From positions 5,890,001 through 5,954,000 of the forward strand of contig NC_061469.1 in the NCBI RefSeq assembly GCF_022581195.2: 64,000 bases of DNA, read 5' to 3'. Shown here piece after piece: positions 12,958 to 26,375 of this stretch. A program made the translations under genes and the position numbers. Position 1 is the stretch's first letter. The number at the start of each line of letters is the position of its first letter. Under the pieces are notes generated by a model. The model was not told the DNA's origin. It was given only the letters and a program-made list of their open reading frames with translations, and made no database searches. The stretch is from Helicoverpa zea (lineage: Eukaryota > Arthropoda > Insecta > Lepidoptera > Noctuidae).

Positions 12958-15900
12958 ATGAAGACGTTAACAGTGGTGTTAGTTGTAACTGTACTTGTGA
13001 TACATATTTCGGGGTATTTGATACAAGTGCCGACTGAATGGACCGTGGAGAGGATAGAAACTGGTGAGACTTTTTGATAATAATCATTCATGGGAGAATC
13101 ATAGCAAGGTTGAGCCTATAACCAGTCAATAAAAGCATATTGAGAACCAATCTGTTGGGTTAGTTCTGTTGCTGATAATTTAGTGTTTCACGCACCACGA
13201 AATCTTTTTGTCCATAAAGTCTGCGATTATGTCCTTATGAATTGTATTGGAAATAAAATCAGTTAGCATGGTGAAAGATGTTAAACTATAAGAAGACTAC
13301 TTTGTAATGGTTCAGTAAATAGGCCAATGATGATGATAATGAGAAAGCTCTTTTAGACATCATTAAGACTAATATGAGTAGGAATGATGATACTATGAGA
13401 GACGCTTAAAAGAGTCACCATGATAAATGTTTGGCACTCTATACGTCTTCAGAATTAATATTTCACGTCAAACGTAATAGGTGGCTAACTGTTATCTAGG
13501 ACATTAAAATATTTTATCGTTCATTATGATTGTTTATTATTATTTTTAAAGAGGAAACTAGCTTTAAGCTTGGCTCAAATTGAGATATAAACATAGTAAG
13601 CCATGGGACTTTTTACTGCCTTTCGTGGCTCCCCAGGACATTGGTTATAATTTTATTAATCTTTGTCTCCTCGTTTTCTATCCGTAAAAACAATTGGATC
13701 GGTAATAATGAAATAAAAAAAAAATACAGGAAACGAAACAAAACATTTTCAAAATATTATGAACCTATCTAATTACTACTAGGAATAAATATTATAGCTT
13801 CTATATAGGTTCATATTTTATTGATGCGTATGCAGAACACATGACGATGTATTTTGGCAAAGCATTTTATTGAAACGTATCAATCGCCACTTGTACAGAC
13901 ATTACATTTAGTTGCAATGCCATATTACACATTAGTCTTCCTCATTTGTATGATATGGTATGGAATGCCAAACTATTCTTGTAAACTATTCAGAGAGGCA
14001 CTACTTATATATGATCTTGGAACATTCTCATGCGTATATTCTTGTTCACAGTTCCAGCACAATGGGTGCATGTTCAAAAAATGATGATCCCGTTATTCGA
14101 AAATGTTTGCGAGGATAGCAATGATCCTGTCATACGTAATCTGTCTCAGGCATTCACCTTTAATCCAGACGATTATTCTGTAAGTATATTAAAGAAATAC
14201 TTTAAAAAATACAATTTTTTAGGTTGTTCCTTTTTAGATATTAAACATGATGATTCAATTACAGGAACCAAGTGCGATTGCAGATTTGCAAAAGCTCAAG
14301 GCAGCTGGCTTAATGCCCAAGGGAGAAATTTTCAGCGAGTATAATCCTGAGCATATGAAGGAACTGAAAATAATATACGAAGTTTTGTACTCCGCCAAAA
14401 ATTTTGATGCGTTCTATAAAGCAGCTGCATGGGCGCGCCAGAATTTAAACTGTGGACTCTTTGTTAATGCTATCTACTTATCCATTCAAAGCAGGAAAGA
14501 TACAGAGCGACTTTCTATACCAGCACCTTATGAGGTCTTACCAAACTACTTTGTTCGCAAAGAGGTTCTAGTCAAAGCTTCGTCAATTCTAGTTGGCCAG
14601 GAAGTCACTCCCTCTGAAAGCATTCGCGAGGATGGAAATGCTCACATTATTGATGCCAACTACACTGCAATGTTTTACGACAACGACGATGACTCGAAAT
14701 TGGCCTATTTCCGTGAAGATATTGGATTAAACTCTTATTATTTCTTAAGAAAACTTAGAATGTCTCCATGGCTTAATAACGACATAAACGGCAGATATGG
14801 AGAAAATGTGTATCAGATGATGAAACAATTCATGGCGAGATATAATTTAGAAAGATATGCCAATGGTATGCCAGAGATAGAAGGCATTGACTGGAATTCT
14901 TTGCCTGACATTCCTTACGATCCTGAACTAGTTTATTCTGATGGCATTGAATTTAGCCATAGGACAAAACCTTTAGTATTACCAGTAAATGATGAATTAG
15001 CATTATTACAAACAATAGAAAATAATATTGTCACCGTAGCCAGCCACATGGTATGTATTTACTTATCTAATTTATGCAAATGTTGTAATATAATAATTTT
15101 ATGAAGTAAATAATTGAAGATGAATTTTTTTCAGCGTCAGAGTGGATATAATAAAACACAAATATTGAATCATTTAATGGAAATCCTTGTCACGGGGGAG
15201 AGGAGTTATGAGACATTGGCTCGCCAGCTCCTTGGCAAAGATCACACCAACAACGGGTAATTTAAGCATTGATTAATTTGTATTTGATGATGGCTTTATA
15301 AATAAGAGCATAGTATTTATGACATTATAAACTATTTCAGACACGTTTCGGTGCTAGAACACTGCATGACTTCGATGCGAGATCCGATGTTTTGGAAGAT
15401 AAACAAGAAGATAGTTGACCTCGTCGACAGTGCTCTAAAACTGTTACCAACATACTCAAGGAGTGAACTATACTTCCCTGGAGTGGAGATCGTAAATATT
15501 GATGTAAAGAAAATGATGACAGCGTTCGATTACTTTGACTTCGATGTTACAGACGCTCTAAAATTAGACAACAGTAAGTCACCGTTAAACATTAAAATAG
15601 GTCAGCCCAGGTTAAACCATAAACCATTTACAGTAAAACTTAATATATCATCTCTGGTAACTAAAAAAGGTTTGGTTAAAATTTATTTGGGGCCAAAACT
15701 TATACCTGGTGAACTTGCTGCTAAAAAGAATCTTTTCACGCTTCTTGATGTCTTTGAAGTCAATCTTAAAATTGGAAGCAATATTATATCAAGAACATCG
15801 AATGACATGAAGCACTTATCTTCAGACTTTATTTCACTTAAAACTATCAAAAAGCAAGTAGTAGACGCAGAATTTGGATTAGATTCTTTGCCATTAAAAA

Positions 15901-17531
15901 CGATCTATTCACAAATTGGGTATCCAAATAGACTCATTTTGCCAAAAGGTTTATCGACAGGTTTGCCTATTCAAATGTTTGTTTTCATTGCACCGTTCAC
16001 TAAAGCAAGTATGAGTAGCACATACTCTACAAATACCATGGACTTCAATTCTGCAATTTTATCTCCTGGTTATCCACTTGATTTGATGATTGAAGATAAA
16101 CAATTGTTTTCATTGCCAAATGCATTGATTAAATATGTCACTATAACTCAAAAGGGCGATAGCAAAGTAGAAAATTATGGGGGTCCCGGTGTAACTAAGC
16201 AGTGGTACGGCACAAACAGTTACGATCCTTCCAGTCGCCCTAGTTATTCACCTGAAAATAGAAAAACTTTTGATTACAACTCAAAAAGAGGTCCACCTAC
16301 AAAGAACGAAAATAATGCGGATGAAGGTCCTGAATATTTGCCTAGAATAGATGACTATAACACTTATTCTCTAGTTACACCTTCAGAACAAGAGTCTATT
16401 CCTGAAACGGTACATGAGGTTAATTTAAATAATGATATTGTACACTCGATCAACTCTTTGAATTATATAAAAGAAGCTTTCGACAATAACGCAAAATTTG
16501 AGAAAAAAGATAATTCTGTGGAAAGGGAAGAAAACTCAAACAAAAAGACGTCAAAGGAAGAAAATGATATTTGGGTTCCCACAAACAAAGATTTAGAAAG
16601 CGACGAATATTTAGACAAAGGCACCCCTCGTTTGCTAAAGTCAGCTAGTTATGATTATTCTTCCAAATACAAAAAAAGAGAACCATTTGATTACAACGCG
16701 AAAAAAGTACAGTTTGACAAAAAAGATTATTCTCGTAAACGAGAAGACTATACCAAATATCGTACCGCAGCACCAACCGAAGTCGAGGCTACCTCTACAA
16801 AAACACAAGAGCTTGAAGAATTAATTTCCAATGAAATTAAGGACAGTGTCAATTTAATTGATGATACTTTTAGACTTCTAAAATCAAGTAAATTCGATTA
16901 TACCTCAAAGAATAATAAAGAACCATTTGACTACAAAGCGAAGAAAGCCCAATTTGATAAGAAAAACTATTCTGCAAAAAGAGATTTCACTAAATACCGT
17001 ACTGTAGCACCAATAGAAGAAGAAGTCGAAATTACTACTACGGAAACACCGTTACAGACAGACTTAGATTGGGAAGAAATGAAAGAATCCGTTAAAGAAA
17101 TACTTAACACACCAAGACTGCTGAAGTCTTCTAAATTTGATTATTCTGCAAAAAGAAAAGAACCCTTTGATTACAAAGCTAAGAAAGCCCAATTTGATAA
17201 GAAAGATTATTCGGCAAAAAGGGGGGACTACACTAAATACCGAACAGTTCCACCAAGTGAAGAAAAAGTCACTACTGCTCCTACAATTAATGAACTAGAA
17301 TCTAGTGAAGACGAATTAGCAAGAATAGCATTAGATAAAGATACCAATAATTTAGATTTGATCAGTGAAGTTAAAGAAAATAATATTAATGTAGATAATA
17401 ATGACAATGATTTATTAGATATTGAGACATTTCCTCTTGTTGTGGTCAGAAATCGTACTCCTACACTATACGACTTTCTGTTCCATGCCTTTGACCATGA
17501 TTATAGTCCAGAAATTAAAGTTTACGAGTAA
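12958..17531 (+). CDS. Long hexamerin with C-terminal 81-residue repeats
   Basis: Storage-protein family member with an unusual tail. Exons: 12958-13063, 14052-14179, 14265-15050, 15135-15256, 15341-17531; introns match the other hexamerins in place and phase; 1110 aa against the usual 670-750. Residues 1-19 look like a signal peptide. Hemocyanin signature 1 is degenerate: it reads YFREDIGLN near 226, but the later His is Lys and the spacing to Pro is one longer. Signature 2 (TSMRDPMFW, 391-399) and RLNHKPF are intact. The hexamerin core ends near residue 650. About 460 further residues follow in the same exon, rich in Lys, Asp, Tyr and Glu, with three 81-residue units from 811, 892 and 973, then an acidic linker and the end DFLFHAFDHDYSPEIKVYE. 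There is no stop or frameshift across 2.2 kb, so it is probably functional. The tail's job is unknown. Confidence 0.92.
16629..17357 (+). repeat. Three tandem 243-bp (81-codon) coding repeats
   Basis: Units start at 16629, 16872 and 17115, exactly 243 bases apart, each with RLLKS. Each continues with [FY]DY-S-K, EPFDY-AKK-QFDKK-YS-KR and TKYRT-PxE, then an acidic Ser/Thr-rich linker. The linkers of units 1 and 2 also resemble each other (IKDSVNLIDDT, MKESVKEILNT). Small indels within units cancel, so the 81-codon period is kept. The linker of unit 3 has diverged; clear repeat similarity ends near 17263. A partial related motif, FDYNSKRG, occurs earlier at about 16268. Confidence 0.9.
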
Positions 17532-20500
17532 TAATTGCACCTTTGTAATAATTAGATAGGTAAATAGACTAGATGTGGTATATACAATATGTATGATTGC
17601 TGAATTATATATTGTTTTTATTGGATTAAATGTTATTATTTTACTGTATTTTTTTTATTTTCTATTCCCGTAAAAACACCCGCAGCTTACTTTGCTAAAC
17701 GAAGCAAAAACAATCTGTAGCAACCTTTGTGTCGCTTTCATGATAAAATGATGAACCAATATGACAGGTTGAACATTTACAATAAAATATTATAATATGA
17801 ATGTTTGGCCGGATGTTATAAAACATATTGGAATTATAAAGGGGAACAGCCAGTGTCTAATAAATTGTTAACAGAATAAACAATAAACGAAATCACCTGT
17901 AAGAGCGATCGTTACTTTAAAATATACATAACATTTACGATGTTACCTATAAAACTCTTTGATCGCGCAGTATCGTGCGGTTGATTTTCATTGATCATTA
18001 AAACAAACTAAACGTATGTATATACAACAAGGGGAACGAATGCACATTATTGCTATTTCGCGAGGTTTTCTATCATTATTTTTGGAAGAGTTCCAAAATT
18101 TTACAACGACGTTACGCTTTCCCTATTTTCATCGCGGAAAATTTAAAAACCATCGGTCACCAGTGTGACAACAGCTAGAATACAAATAGAAAAACTTTTA
18201 TAGCCGGTTACAATGTATTTACAAAGTAAAAGATACAATTACCATATACATTTACAGAGTTCAGTTATGTAGAAATTCATGGAAATACGAAAAACATTGT
18301 TGCACATCTTAGGTCTAATACTTTATCCGATCCCATGAATAAACAATATTGATTACAGTTTTGGGTAAACACAAATAAAACTTTATGATGTATCGTTAAA
18401 GTCAAACTGTGTACATACATTTTCCTGACGCACAAATACATAAATTCCTCCAAATCATATTTCCTCGTTACATTGGAAGAATTACGGCAATAAATTAAAA
18501 TTATACATTTCTAAACTTAATGCTATTTCTATTTTGTGTTTTGTGAAGCTGAAATATTCTGTAAAGTAGGTGTAGATAAGTTTATTGCAATTTCTATTAT
18601 TACAGTTGAGTAAATCGTCAACAATTGAATATTATAATAACGCTATTTGAAACGGGACGTCATTTAAATTGGTGAATTAAGTAATTAGCGTCTTGATTAG
18701 TCACTAATCGTTTCAGAACTCGCAATAGAGAGTGTGCAATAAATGTGAAGTAAAAAAAGCAAATAAAAAGACACATTACCTGTGAAGCATTTCAAGAATT
18801 ATAACCGTTTGGCTCGCAGATATCTGCCGATGGATTCTGCAAGGAAAATCTTATGTTTCGTGCCAAAATGAAGTTATATTTCCAGTCCATTGACGCTGAT
18901 GATTCAGGGTGTAGTGCCGGCAACTCTGGCTGAACTTTTGGCTGTGATTACCAATTATTTTGATTATGGAATGTTAAGTCAGTGTAAATTAGTCAGATGT
19001 CGGTTACGCATCGGCAAATAAATTTAATAAGTCCCCGCCGCTGCAACTAGTTCGGCCGGCTGTGAAATTATTAGCGCATTTATTTATGATACCTCATTTC
19101 CTGCAGTTCACCGTCTTATGTTTTGTCACTGTTTATATGCTATGCTATTTTATTGCACCGAAATATTCTCTTAGCAGGTAAATTATGCGCTCGTTAATGT
19201 GTATTAAAATACCAAGCAGTCTCACAAACTTTTACGGTTATAACCATAAAACGCATTTAAAATACCTTAATTTTCTACACGCAATCTACTGACAGTTTAT
19301 TATTTATTTGCAAAAAATCTCGTAAGTATTTATTAAAAATATGACGGATATTCTACTCATCAAAATATTATGATACTATTAACTTATAATGCTTTAGTAA
19401 ATGATGCCATAGACCAATGAGATGATAGTTAGATTGATAGATGTGTTCTCGATATAAATAAATCTTCGCAAATCAGAAATAGTTCGGGATTCCTGAATTC
19501 AAGGTTCGACTGATCGTTTCTATCCCATTTCTGTACACACAGAAAATAGGACAACAAAACTAAGACATCTTTGAGACAATATTGTAATTTTAACTAACAT
19601 TTAACCTAGACCGAATGTCACAAAAGTGTAGGTCGCAATAAAATAACCGTGAAATGAACAAACAGCCAGTTTGAATTATTTAACGATGTATTAAATGCAT
19701 CGTGTTATATAACATAATGACTATCTTGTCACATTTGTTTTCATTATTCTGAAAACTTCGTGTAACAAAGACCACATGTCTTGATTGAGTACAAAAATAA
19801 AAATAGTGTAGTGTTTCATAAAAATATTTTGCCATTATGAGCTGAATTGTTTTGGTCGTCTGATACTTTCATCTCGTGTAATTTATAACATCAATATTTA
19901 ATGATTGAAAACAAAGCTTAATTGATAATAATCGGTATTTACAAAACTCTAAAAGAAAAGCCTTCGAATATTATCAAAACAACATTCATGAAATGTTCCG
20001 TGTTATTCAAGTACAAATTGTGTTTGGTAGTTGAACAAAAATGTACAACGATCGATTTTACAGCTTTCTAAGGAATGCGTTTACGAAAATAACATCAAAA
20101 TTATAACCAAGTGTTTTAAAAATAAACTTTGTAACCTGACCTAAATTCGGCGTATTGTTGTTTTAAGACTACACGTGGTGGCTACGTAAAGCGCGACTCA
20201 GATTAGATGTTTCTCTCATTGTGGCATTCAGAGAGAACACAAAAATTATAGCCGATCACCGACCGTCTATATCTGCGCCGGCGCCCCAGTATAACCCGTT
20301 TCACGCGCCAGTGGTCACCAATCATCGGCCTTCCATACATTAGCCGTTGTACTCGCGATTTTCAAATATTTACATCCGCGCTATACATCATTATATTACT
20401 TATTTATGTTGTTAGACTTTAATAGCAGTTTACGATCATTTGTTATTAAACTTTTAGGTTGTAAATCAATCTTGTTTTTTGGTTTTATATGGTTAAGTAA

Positions 20501-21563
20501 GTTTGGCTTTACATGTCTTTGTAATAGTGCTTTATTACGCAACTGTGTTTTAAAAAACTTATAGTAGCAAATAATTAAAACAAAATCAAAATCTTCTGAA
20601 TATTTTGGGCCCGCACATTTATTATTTCCATAGAATTTTACTTCACAACTCAAATCAATGAGACTTTCTTAGTCAGCGATCAGCTAAAAAATACATTTTA
20701 ACATTATAAAAGAAAAACTCTCCAAAAACTAGTGATTCTAACCAACAAAACAGTTGACTACTCCTGCCAGTGACGTCGCTCCACGTAATATTCTCGTCGG
20801 GATTGTTGTGAATCGGCGGCCGCATCAAAGGAATTTCCTGCTCTTAATCAAGGAACAACTTTATATGCGCAAGAGTTTCTGTAACGCTTTAAAGCGAACG
20901 TGTGGAGATGTTCAGTATCATGTGTTGCAATCGTGAACTGAAGCCACTAATCCTTGTATGAAACCGCCGCCTTATATAGAAAATCCATTTGTACCTTCTT
21001 TAGAGCTGACAGTATTTAGTAAACTTTATACTTGACATGAATAACTTTTCGTGTTCTGGAAGTCAACATCTGTTTAGTGCGAGATTTAAGGAGGCATGCT
21101 TGCAAAATATTAGGAAGTTTATGCAAATGCCAACAGAAACGTTCCCAGTTTAATTCTACCTTAATATATTATCTATCATATACCAAAGTACATATGTGAC
21201 GGTGTAATAACATCCATTAGTAATCAAAATAAACGCGATCAATTAAAACGTCATTATACTCCAAAACAATTCTGCAATAATGCGCTCTTCGAAAGCTTCG
21301 GCAACAGCTATCATATTTCTATAAATGGATCGCATCATCTATGTTCGTACGTGTGAGTCGATGTCAATTAGTTTATATAAATCTGACAGCTCACTTCCTG
21401 CAGAATGCAGGTTTTGCTGAACATTCCCACCATCTGACGTAGATATAATTCACGCTGACGAAGAACTCAATAACAACGTCACTAGTCTGAACGTGTACGG
21501 CACAGAGAGAGACAGAAGCTTTTTCACTTATTTTTGTATTCCAGTCTGAGGAGGAAGGAATGC
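17532..21563. other. Intergenic region between the long hexamerin and troponin C
   Basis: No gene is recognised. Candidate poly(A) signals for the hexamerin are ATTAAA at 17625 and AATAAA at 17781 and 17875. A somewhat GC-richer patch occurs near 20200-20350 and another at about 20750-20940. They could be regulatory for troponin C, but nothing specific can be shown. Confidence 0.45.
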
Positions 21564-21571
21564 TATAAATA
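21564..21571 (+). promoter_or_regulatory. TATA box of troponin C
   Basis: TATAAATA lies about 96 bases before the start codon. The leader between them ends in ACACACACACC just before the ATG. Confidence 0.65.
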
Positions 21572-21659
21572 AGGGTGCCACATCGACGTAAAATCTAGTG
21601 TAACAACACTCGCACTCGGATTCGGTTCTTGTTACTACTGCCAACCCTACACACACACC

Positions 21660-24507
21660 ATGGTGAGGATCCCAAGGATTTCAAATCTCCTGTTCGTTGG
21701 ACGTGGATGTGACAGTTCATTGTGACAAATCTAAAAGTGATCAAAAAATTTAAAGTCTTACACAATTTTGAAACGAAGTGATTTTTATGGAATTTTTGAA
21801 AATGGACACTCTTATTATAATTTTTCTAGTTAAGGCATAGTCCTTACATATTAGTTGCAAAAACATTTCTACTCTACCACACAGAATTACTAACACACTT
21901 CTTACATCGGTATTTTCTTCGTAGGACACTGATGATGACCAGAAGATGGCCATGCTGCGCAAGGCCTTCCAGATGTTCGACACCACCAAGTCGGGATACA
22001 TTGATGTCCTGAAGATCTCTACCATCCTCAACACCATGGGCCAGCTCTTCGATGACTCTGAACTGCAGGCTCTCATCGATGAAAATGACCCAGAAAGTGA
22101 GTATTGCTGTAATATCATCAACAAAATTACCGTCGGTCTTTTAGGTGTCCCCTTTTTGGGTACAGTCCACTTCTCATTCTTTAACTGTACCTCTAATCGC
22201 TATGCTTGATTATCACTGAACCAACTAGTAGAATAATAGTTGGTTCTGTGGTGTGTGTACTTTACTGTCTTGTCATCTCCAGTCAAGAAGTTAAGCTTTT
22301 CAAAAGAACCACTTCTGTATAGGTATTTCTATATAATATATGTTTTAGTTATAAACAAACTTCATTCAAACACATTTTTCAATGTTATGTGAAAGTTCAA
22401 TCAATCAATCTTATATTGCCTATAAATCGTCTCACATGTCGTATACATCAATATGTGTTTGTTCAGCTACATGATGCCTGCACATTCAATGAATTCGGAA
22501 TCTCTGTAAACAACATCAATTATTCATGCCATTTAAATATTTTCTCTTCTTCTTCTTTCATTTTGTTGATAAACTTACGACATAAAAGTTTTTACTATGT
22601 TTTCTCTAGGACTAAGATAAAAAGACCTGCTTGCAGCGAATAGTACGGTATTTCGGCCACGTTGCTCGCAGAGACACTAACAACTTGGAACGCCTGATGG
22701 TAACAGGAAAAATTGAAGGCAAAAGACCTAGAGGTAGAAGTCCCAAACGGTGGTCAGACCAGATATCGGAGGAACTGGAGATATCTGTCAGCACTGCACT
22801 ACACCAAGCAACGGAACGTAACCGATGGAGACAACTGGTTGACGAAATAAAAAGGAGTCACGATCCTCAGCATTGAGGGAACGATCGAGGAGGAAGATAA
22901 AAAGTCAAATGTATCACGCGGTTTCTTCAAATGTGCGGTGCCAACTGAGAGCGATAAAAAATTGAGAACAACAACTGTCGTATAAACAGCTGCAAACATC
23001 TCTTGTTAAAAAGTAATCCATCATCAGAATACGCTAACAAGAATTCACACGTACCGAGGCTACGACACCTTTTCGAATATATTCTCGAATATTTTTACTC
23101 GTCGCGGGAACTAATGAGGCTATTTCCGTACGGTAGTTCTCTCCGAGCTTCCAGTCCCTTTGAAAGATGCATGTCTCTGTTTCCAAAGTTTATTTATCTA
23201 GTTTGTTTTCAATGAAAGAAATAGAGCACTCAAGGTTTAGATCACTTCTGGTTTTAGTCTCGAATTAATTGTTATTTTTACTTTATTTTAGACTCTGGCA
23301 AAATCAATTTCGATGGCTTCTGCAACATCGCTTCCCACTTCTTGGAGGAGGAAGACGCTGAGGCTATGCAACAGGAACTGAAAGAAGCTTTCAGGTCAGT
23401 ATTTGTTTGTTTATATATAAGACAAATTCCTGAAGATATTGTATGAATGTCTTTCATAGATCGTATTGTCAATACTTTTTAATCCGTACTAAATGTCACA
23501 TTATCTTAATCTCCAGGTTGTACGACCGTGAAGGTAACGGTTACATCACCACTTCCACCCTCAAGGAGATCCTGGCCGCCCTTGACGACAAGCTCAGCTC
23601 AAGCGACTTGGACGGCATCATCGCCGAAATTGACACTGACGGATCCGGAACCGTCGACTTCGATGGTAAATATCATTACTATTGAATAACTCTTACTATC
23701 TAAATTCACATGAACATCACTTATACCTACAAATGCTTCAAATTATTATTATAATGTTATTGGTTCATCGGCTGGAGATCTGCCCACATTTTGTCCCGTC
23801 GCCAAGACAGGCCTCCGCAGTTAACACGCAGTTACCTGGTGTCATTCTGCGACTAAATTGTCAAAAGCGTGAACATAACAATTTGGCGACGTATCAACGT
23901 ACTGCCACCACTTCAGCAATATATTATAAAATCTACTAAAATGTCCGTTTGGCTAAAACAAAACTGCGTTTCAAGTCGATTACCAACTGGATGCCACAGC
24001 AGCTGCTTATAAAGATAAACTATGACATAAATTTTCGCGGAACCAACATAGATACATAAACATAATACTCATACTAATGCTGAAACATTACTAGAACATC
24101 TAAAAGGCGGATGATATGCGACGGTCAAAATTTATGTTGTCTTACAGACGCATATCACAATATTAATTCATTGCTAGATACTAATCACCTCCACTTGTTT
24201 TAAAAACATATCAAAGAAAACTTCTTGACATAATATTTTAAGTGGTTTTACATTAGGGTTATGTTGATTACTTAATAACTCAAAAAGTTTTGGAATGCGC
24301 TCTAATTTTCATAAATTGTTTAGTTCTGTCTTTTCACATCTATGTTCCTTTATAATTTACTGATCCACTTTACGAAAGTTGTTAGCGGAATCTGACCTTT
24401 TTTTCTATCGAGACTACCCTACATTCTTTTCAAATATTATAATGCCAATCTTAACGAGAATGTTTTTGTTTGTTTCAGAATTCATGGAGATGATGACTGG
24501 AGACTAA
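21660..24507 (+). CDS. TpnC: Troponin C, muscle calcium sensor
   Basis: EF-hand subunit of the troponin complex on thin filaments; calcium binding relieves troponin I inhibition of contraction. Exons: 21660-21662 (only the ATG), 21925-22096, 23292-23394, 23517-23665, 24479-24507; 151 aa, the usual insect length, ending EFMEMMTGD. The DTDDDQKMAMLRKAFQMF start and LKEAFRLYD and EIDTDGSGTVDFDEF blocks are typical. Loop I (20-31) ends in Lys. Loop II (56-67) has Gly at position 12 where the Glu ligand is expected. Loop III (96-107) has Thr at position 12. Only loop IV (132-143, DTDGSGTVDFDE) is canonical. One working site at IV is known for the F1/TpnC4 flight-muscle type of Lethocerus, so that isoform class is inferred. 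Intron 2 holds a LINE fragment. The ATG-only exon is supported by a good GTGAGG donor directly after it. Confidence 0.95.
22631..22905 (+). mobile_element. LINE reverse-transcriptase 3' fragment in a troponin C intron
   Basis: An open frame of 81 codons reads like the C-terminal end of an insect LINE polyprotein, with FGHVARRD, KIEGKRPRGRSPKRWSDQI and RNRWRQLVDE. No polymerase core precedes it, so it is a 5'-truncated dead copy, in the same orientation as troponin C, inside the second intron (22097-23291). Confidence 0.75.
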
Positions 24508-24632
24508 GCAAATCGTCTATTACTGTTACTATTATAGTATTATTATATTTTAGATGCTATTTTTATTGTATTTAAAAAGTTAAGACTTTGACACTAGTAC
24601 AAAACCAAATGCGGTATTAGCATGGTTGTTTA

Positions 24633-24638
24633 ATTAAA
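24633..24638 (+). terminator. Possible poly(A) signal of troponin C
   Basis: ATTAAA lies 126 bases after the stop codon. No AATAAA is seen nearer, so the assignment is tentative. Confidence 0.4.
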
Positions 24639-26375
24639 TTGCACATTTTACTCTATCTTATAGATAGGCACTTGTTAATATAATTTATTAGTCTACAAAG
24701 GTAGGCCAGGAATCTTTTTGAGTTCGTTCCAAAGAATTATTTCCGGAATAATTCACATCCAACGAATTCTAGAACAATTATAATGCTAATATTTATAACG
24801 CATTGCACTTTATTTTGGAAATATACGTAAAATAACATCATTATTATAACATCAATATACACAAAACGACAGTCTTTTACTCTAGTTTCAATTGGTGTGT
24901 CCTTGACCTAAATCATTCCTCTGGTAGGATTGTGTTAGTTTGTGACCAGTCGCCGCTGTGGGCACACCAGCGTTGTTGATCAAAGAAACAGAAATACCAC
25001 ACTGGCAGTGTCTAATGATTTATTAAGATTTATACATCCCAACCAACTGTTATGTAAGCATCAAGTTATAAATATTTCCACCGGCACATTCTATATTTCT
25101 GTTTTATACGGTAATTGAGTTCGAGAGTGAGGAATTGCCTCTTGACCAAAATTAGCCGTGTTCCAAGACTCGCAATTGAAAAATTGTCCAATTGCATTTT
25201 GTTTCCTGTGGGTACGGTACAGTTGAGGACAGAATCACAGACCCACATACATTTTCCTTATTAAAGTTAAAAAGTCTTTGACATTAGCTTGATGTCATTT
25301 TACTCAAATATAGTATTACACACTGATAATACTTTAAAATGTTTGTAATCAATCAACCCACTCTATATTATAATGCGTTACCAATGATAAAGGTGAGTAA
25401 TTTCGGAAACCATAAAAAGCAGTTTCTGGAATGTGATGTCACACCACGAAAACGACAGCTTAAATTATTTATTGAAGTTTTATGACCGATTAGTGTAATT
25501 AAAATAAAATGCCTTTTGATATTGATGTTACTGCCACTCAATAGAAATGAAGAGCACTTCTCGATAACAGCAGTCTATTGAGAACGGGTCAATATCGACA
25601 GTATGCCTATGTCAATGGTACACAACGGGCTATGGATTTCAGTGTAGAGGATTAGTCTCAGAATAATTACCATTATGAACTAATTGACCCTGGCAGGAAA
25701 GCTATTTTAGTTGAACACAATTTGTACTGTGCACTGGATTGGTAGCTTGACCATGATATCTCGATGACATACCTAGTACAAATTGGATTTCTCAAAATTC
25801 TCCTAAAAAGAAAACATAGGTACTTTTATAATAAATTGATGTAAGTAAACAATGTCAATGAATGTTTTTTTTTTTCAAGACAGTATGGGACGAGATGGAA
25901 CAGTTTTTGTAAATACGTAAGTTTTGCACACATACAGTAAAAACAGAAAATACTCTCTGCAGACTAAACAGTTGGCCGACAGTTGACCCGATGCTTGATA
26001 GATTTTCTTTTTATAAAATCTTCCAATCGAAGTTTTCAGTCGGTCTTTATACCGGCTGATAAATGTCTGATCTTTGTTATGTGCGTACTACCCATTCATC
26101 TTCATACTGATTTATGAGCCCAAACAAACTATCGGCCGACAAAAAGCCTCCAGTGTGCGCATACTCTAAACCACATCATTAGTTCTTAGTTCTCAACACT
26201 TCTAAGACCATATCTAGCACTAAAACTGGCTCTTTATAAAACTCATAATTACAAATATAAGGCGTGAAGCTGTCAACAATGTGACCACAAGTGTACAATG
26301 AAAATTATACCCATTAAAGCGACCCTCAGGATCTCAATTGGATCAGTAGAAATACCGTTATGAATCCTCGTGTGC
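24639..26375. other. Intergenic region downstream of troponin C
   Basis: No gene is recognised. A MITE-like repeat occupies about 25925-26165. The remainder is AT-rich. Confidence 0.5.
25925..26165 (-). repeat. MITE-like repeat (clearest copy of a dispersed family)
   Basis: Its reverse complement matches 38145-38345 in several blocks (TTTGGGCTCATAAATCAG, GCCAACTGTTTAGTCTGC) and 33515-33710 in others. Its ends carry inverted GGCCGACA words and GTGCGCA/TGCACAC-like borders. No coding capacity is seen. Confidence 0.6.

Noticed and set aside
16629..17357. Regular repeat considered as a CRISPR-like array
   Set aside because: The repeats are in-frame coding units of a eukaryotic gene with variable but related spacers.
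21750..22124. 124-codon open frame on - over troponin C exon 2
   Set aside because: It is the antisense shadow of the EF-hand coding exon.
22631..22876. 81-codon frame as a separate gene
   Set aside because: It is the C-terminal piece of a LINE polyprotein with no polymerase core, inside an intron.
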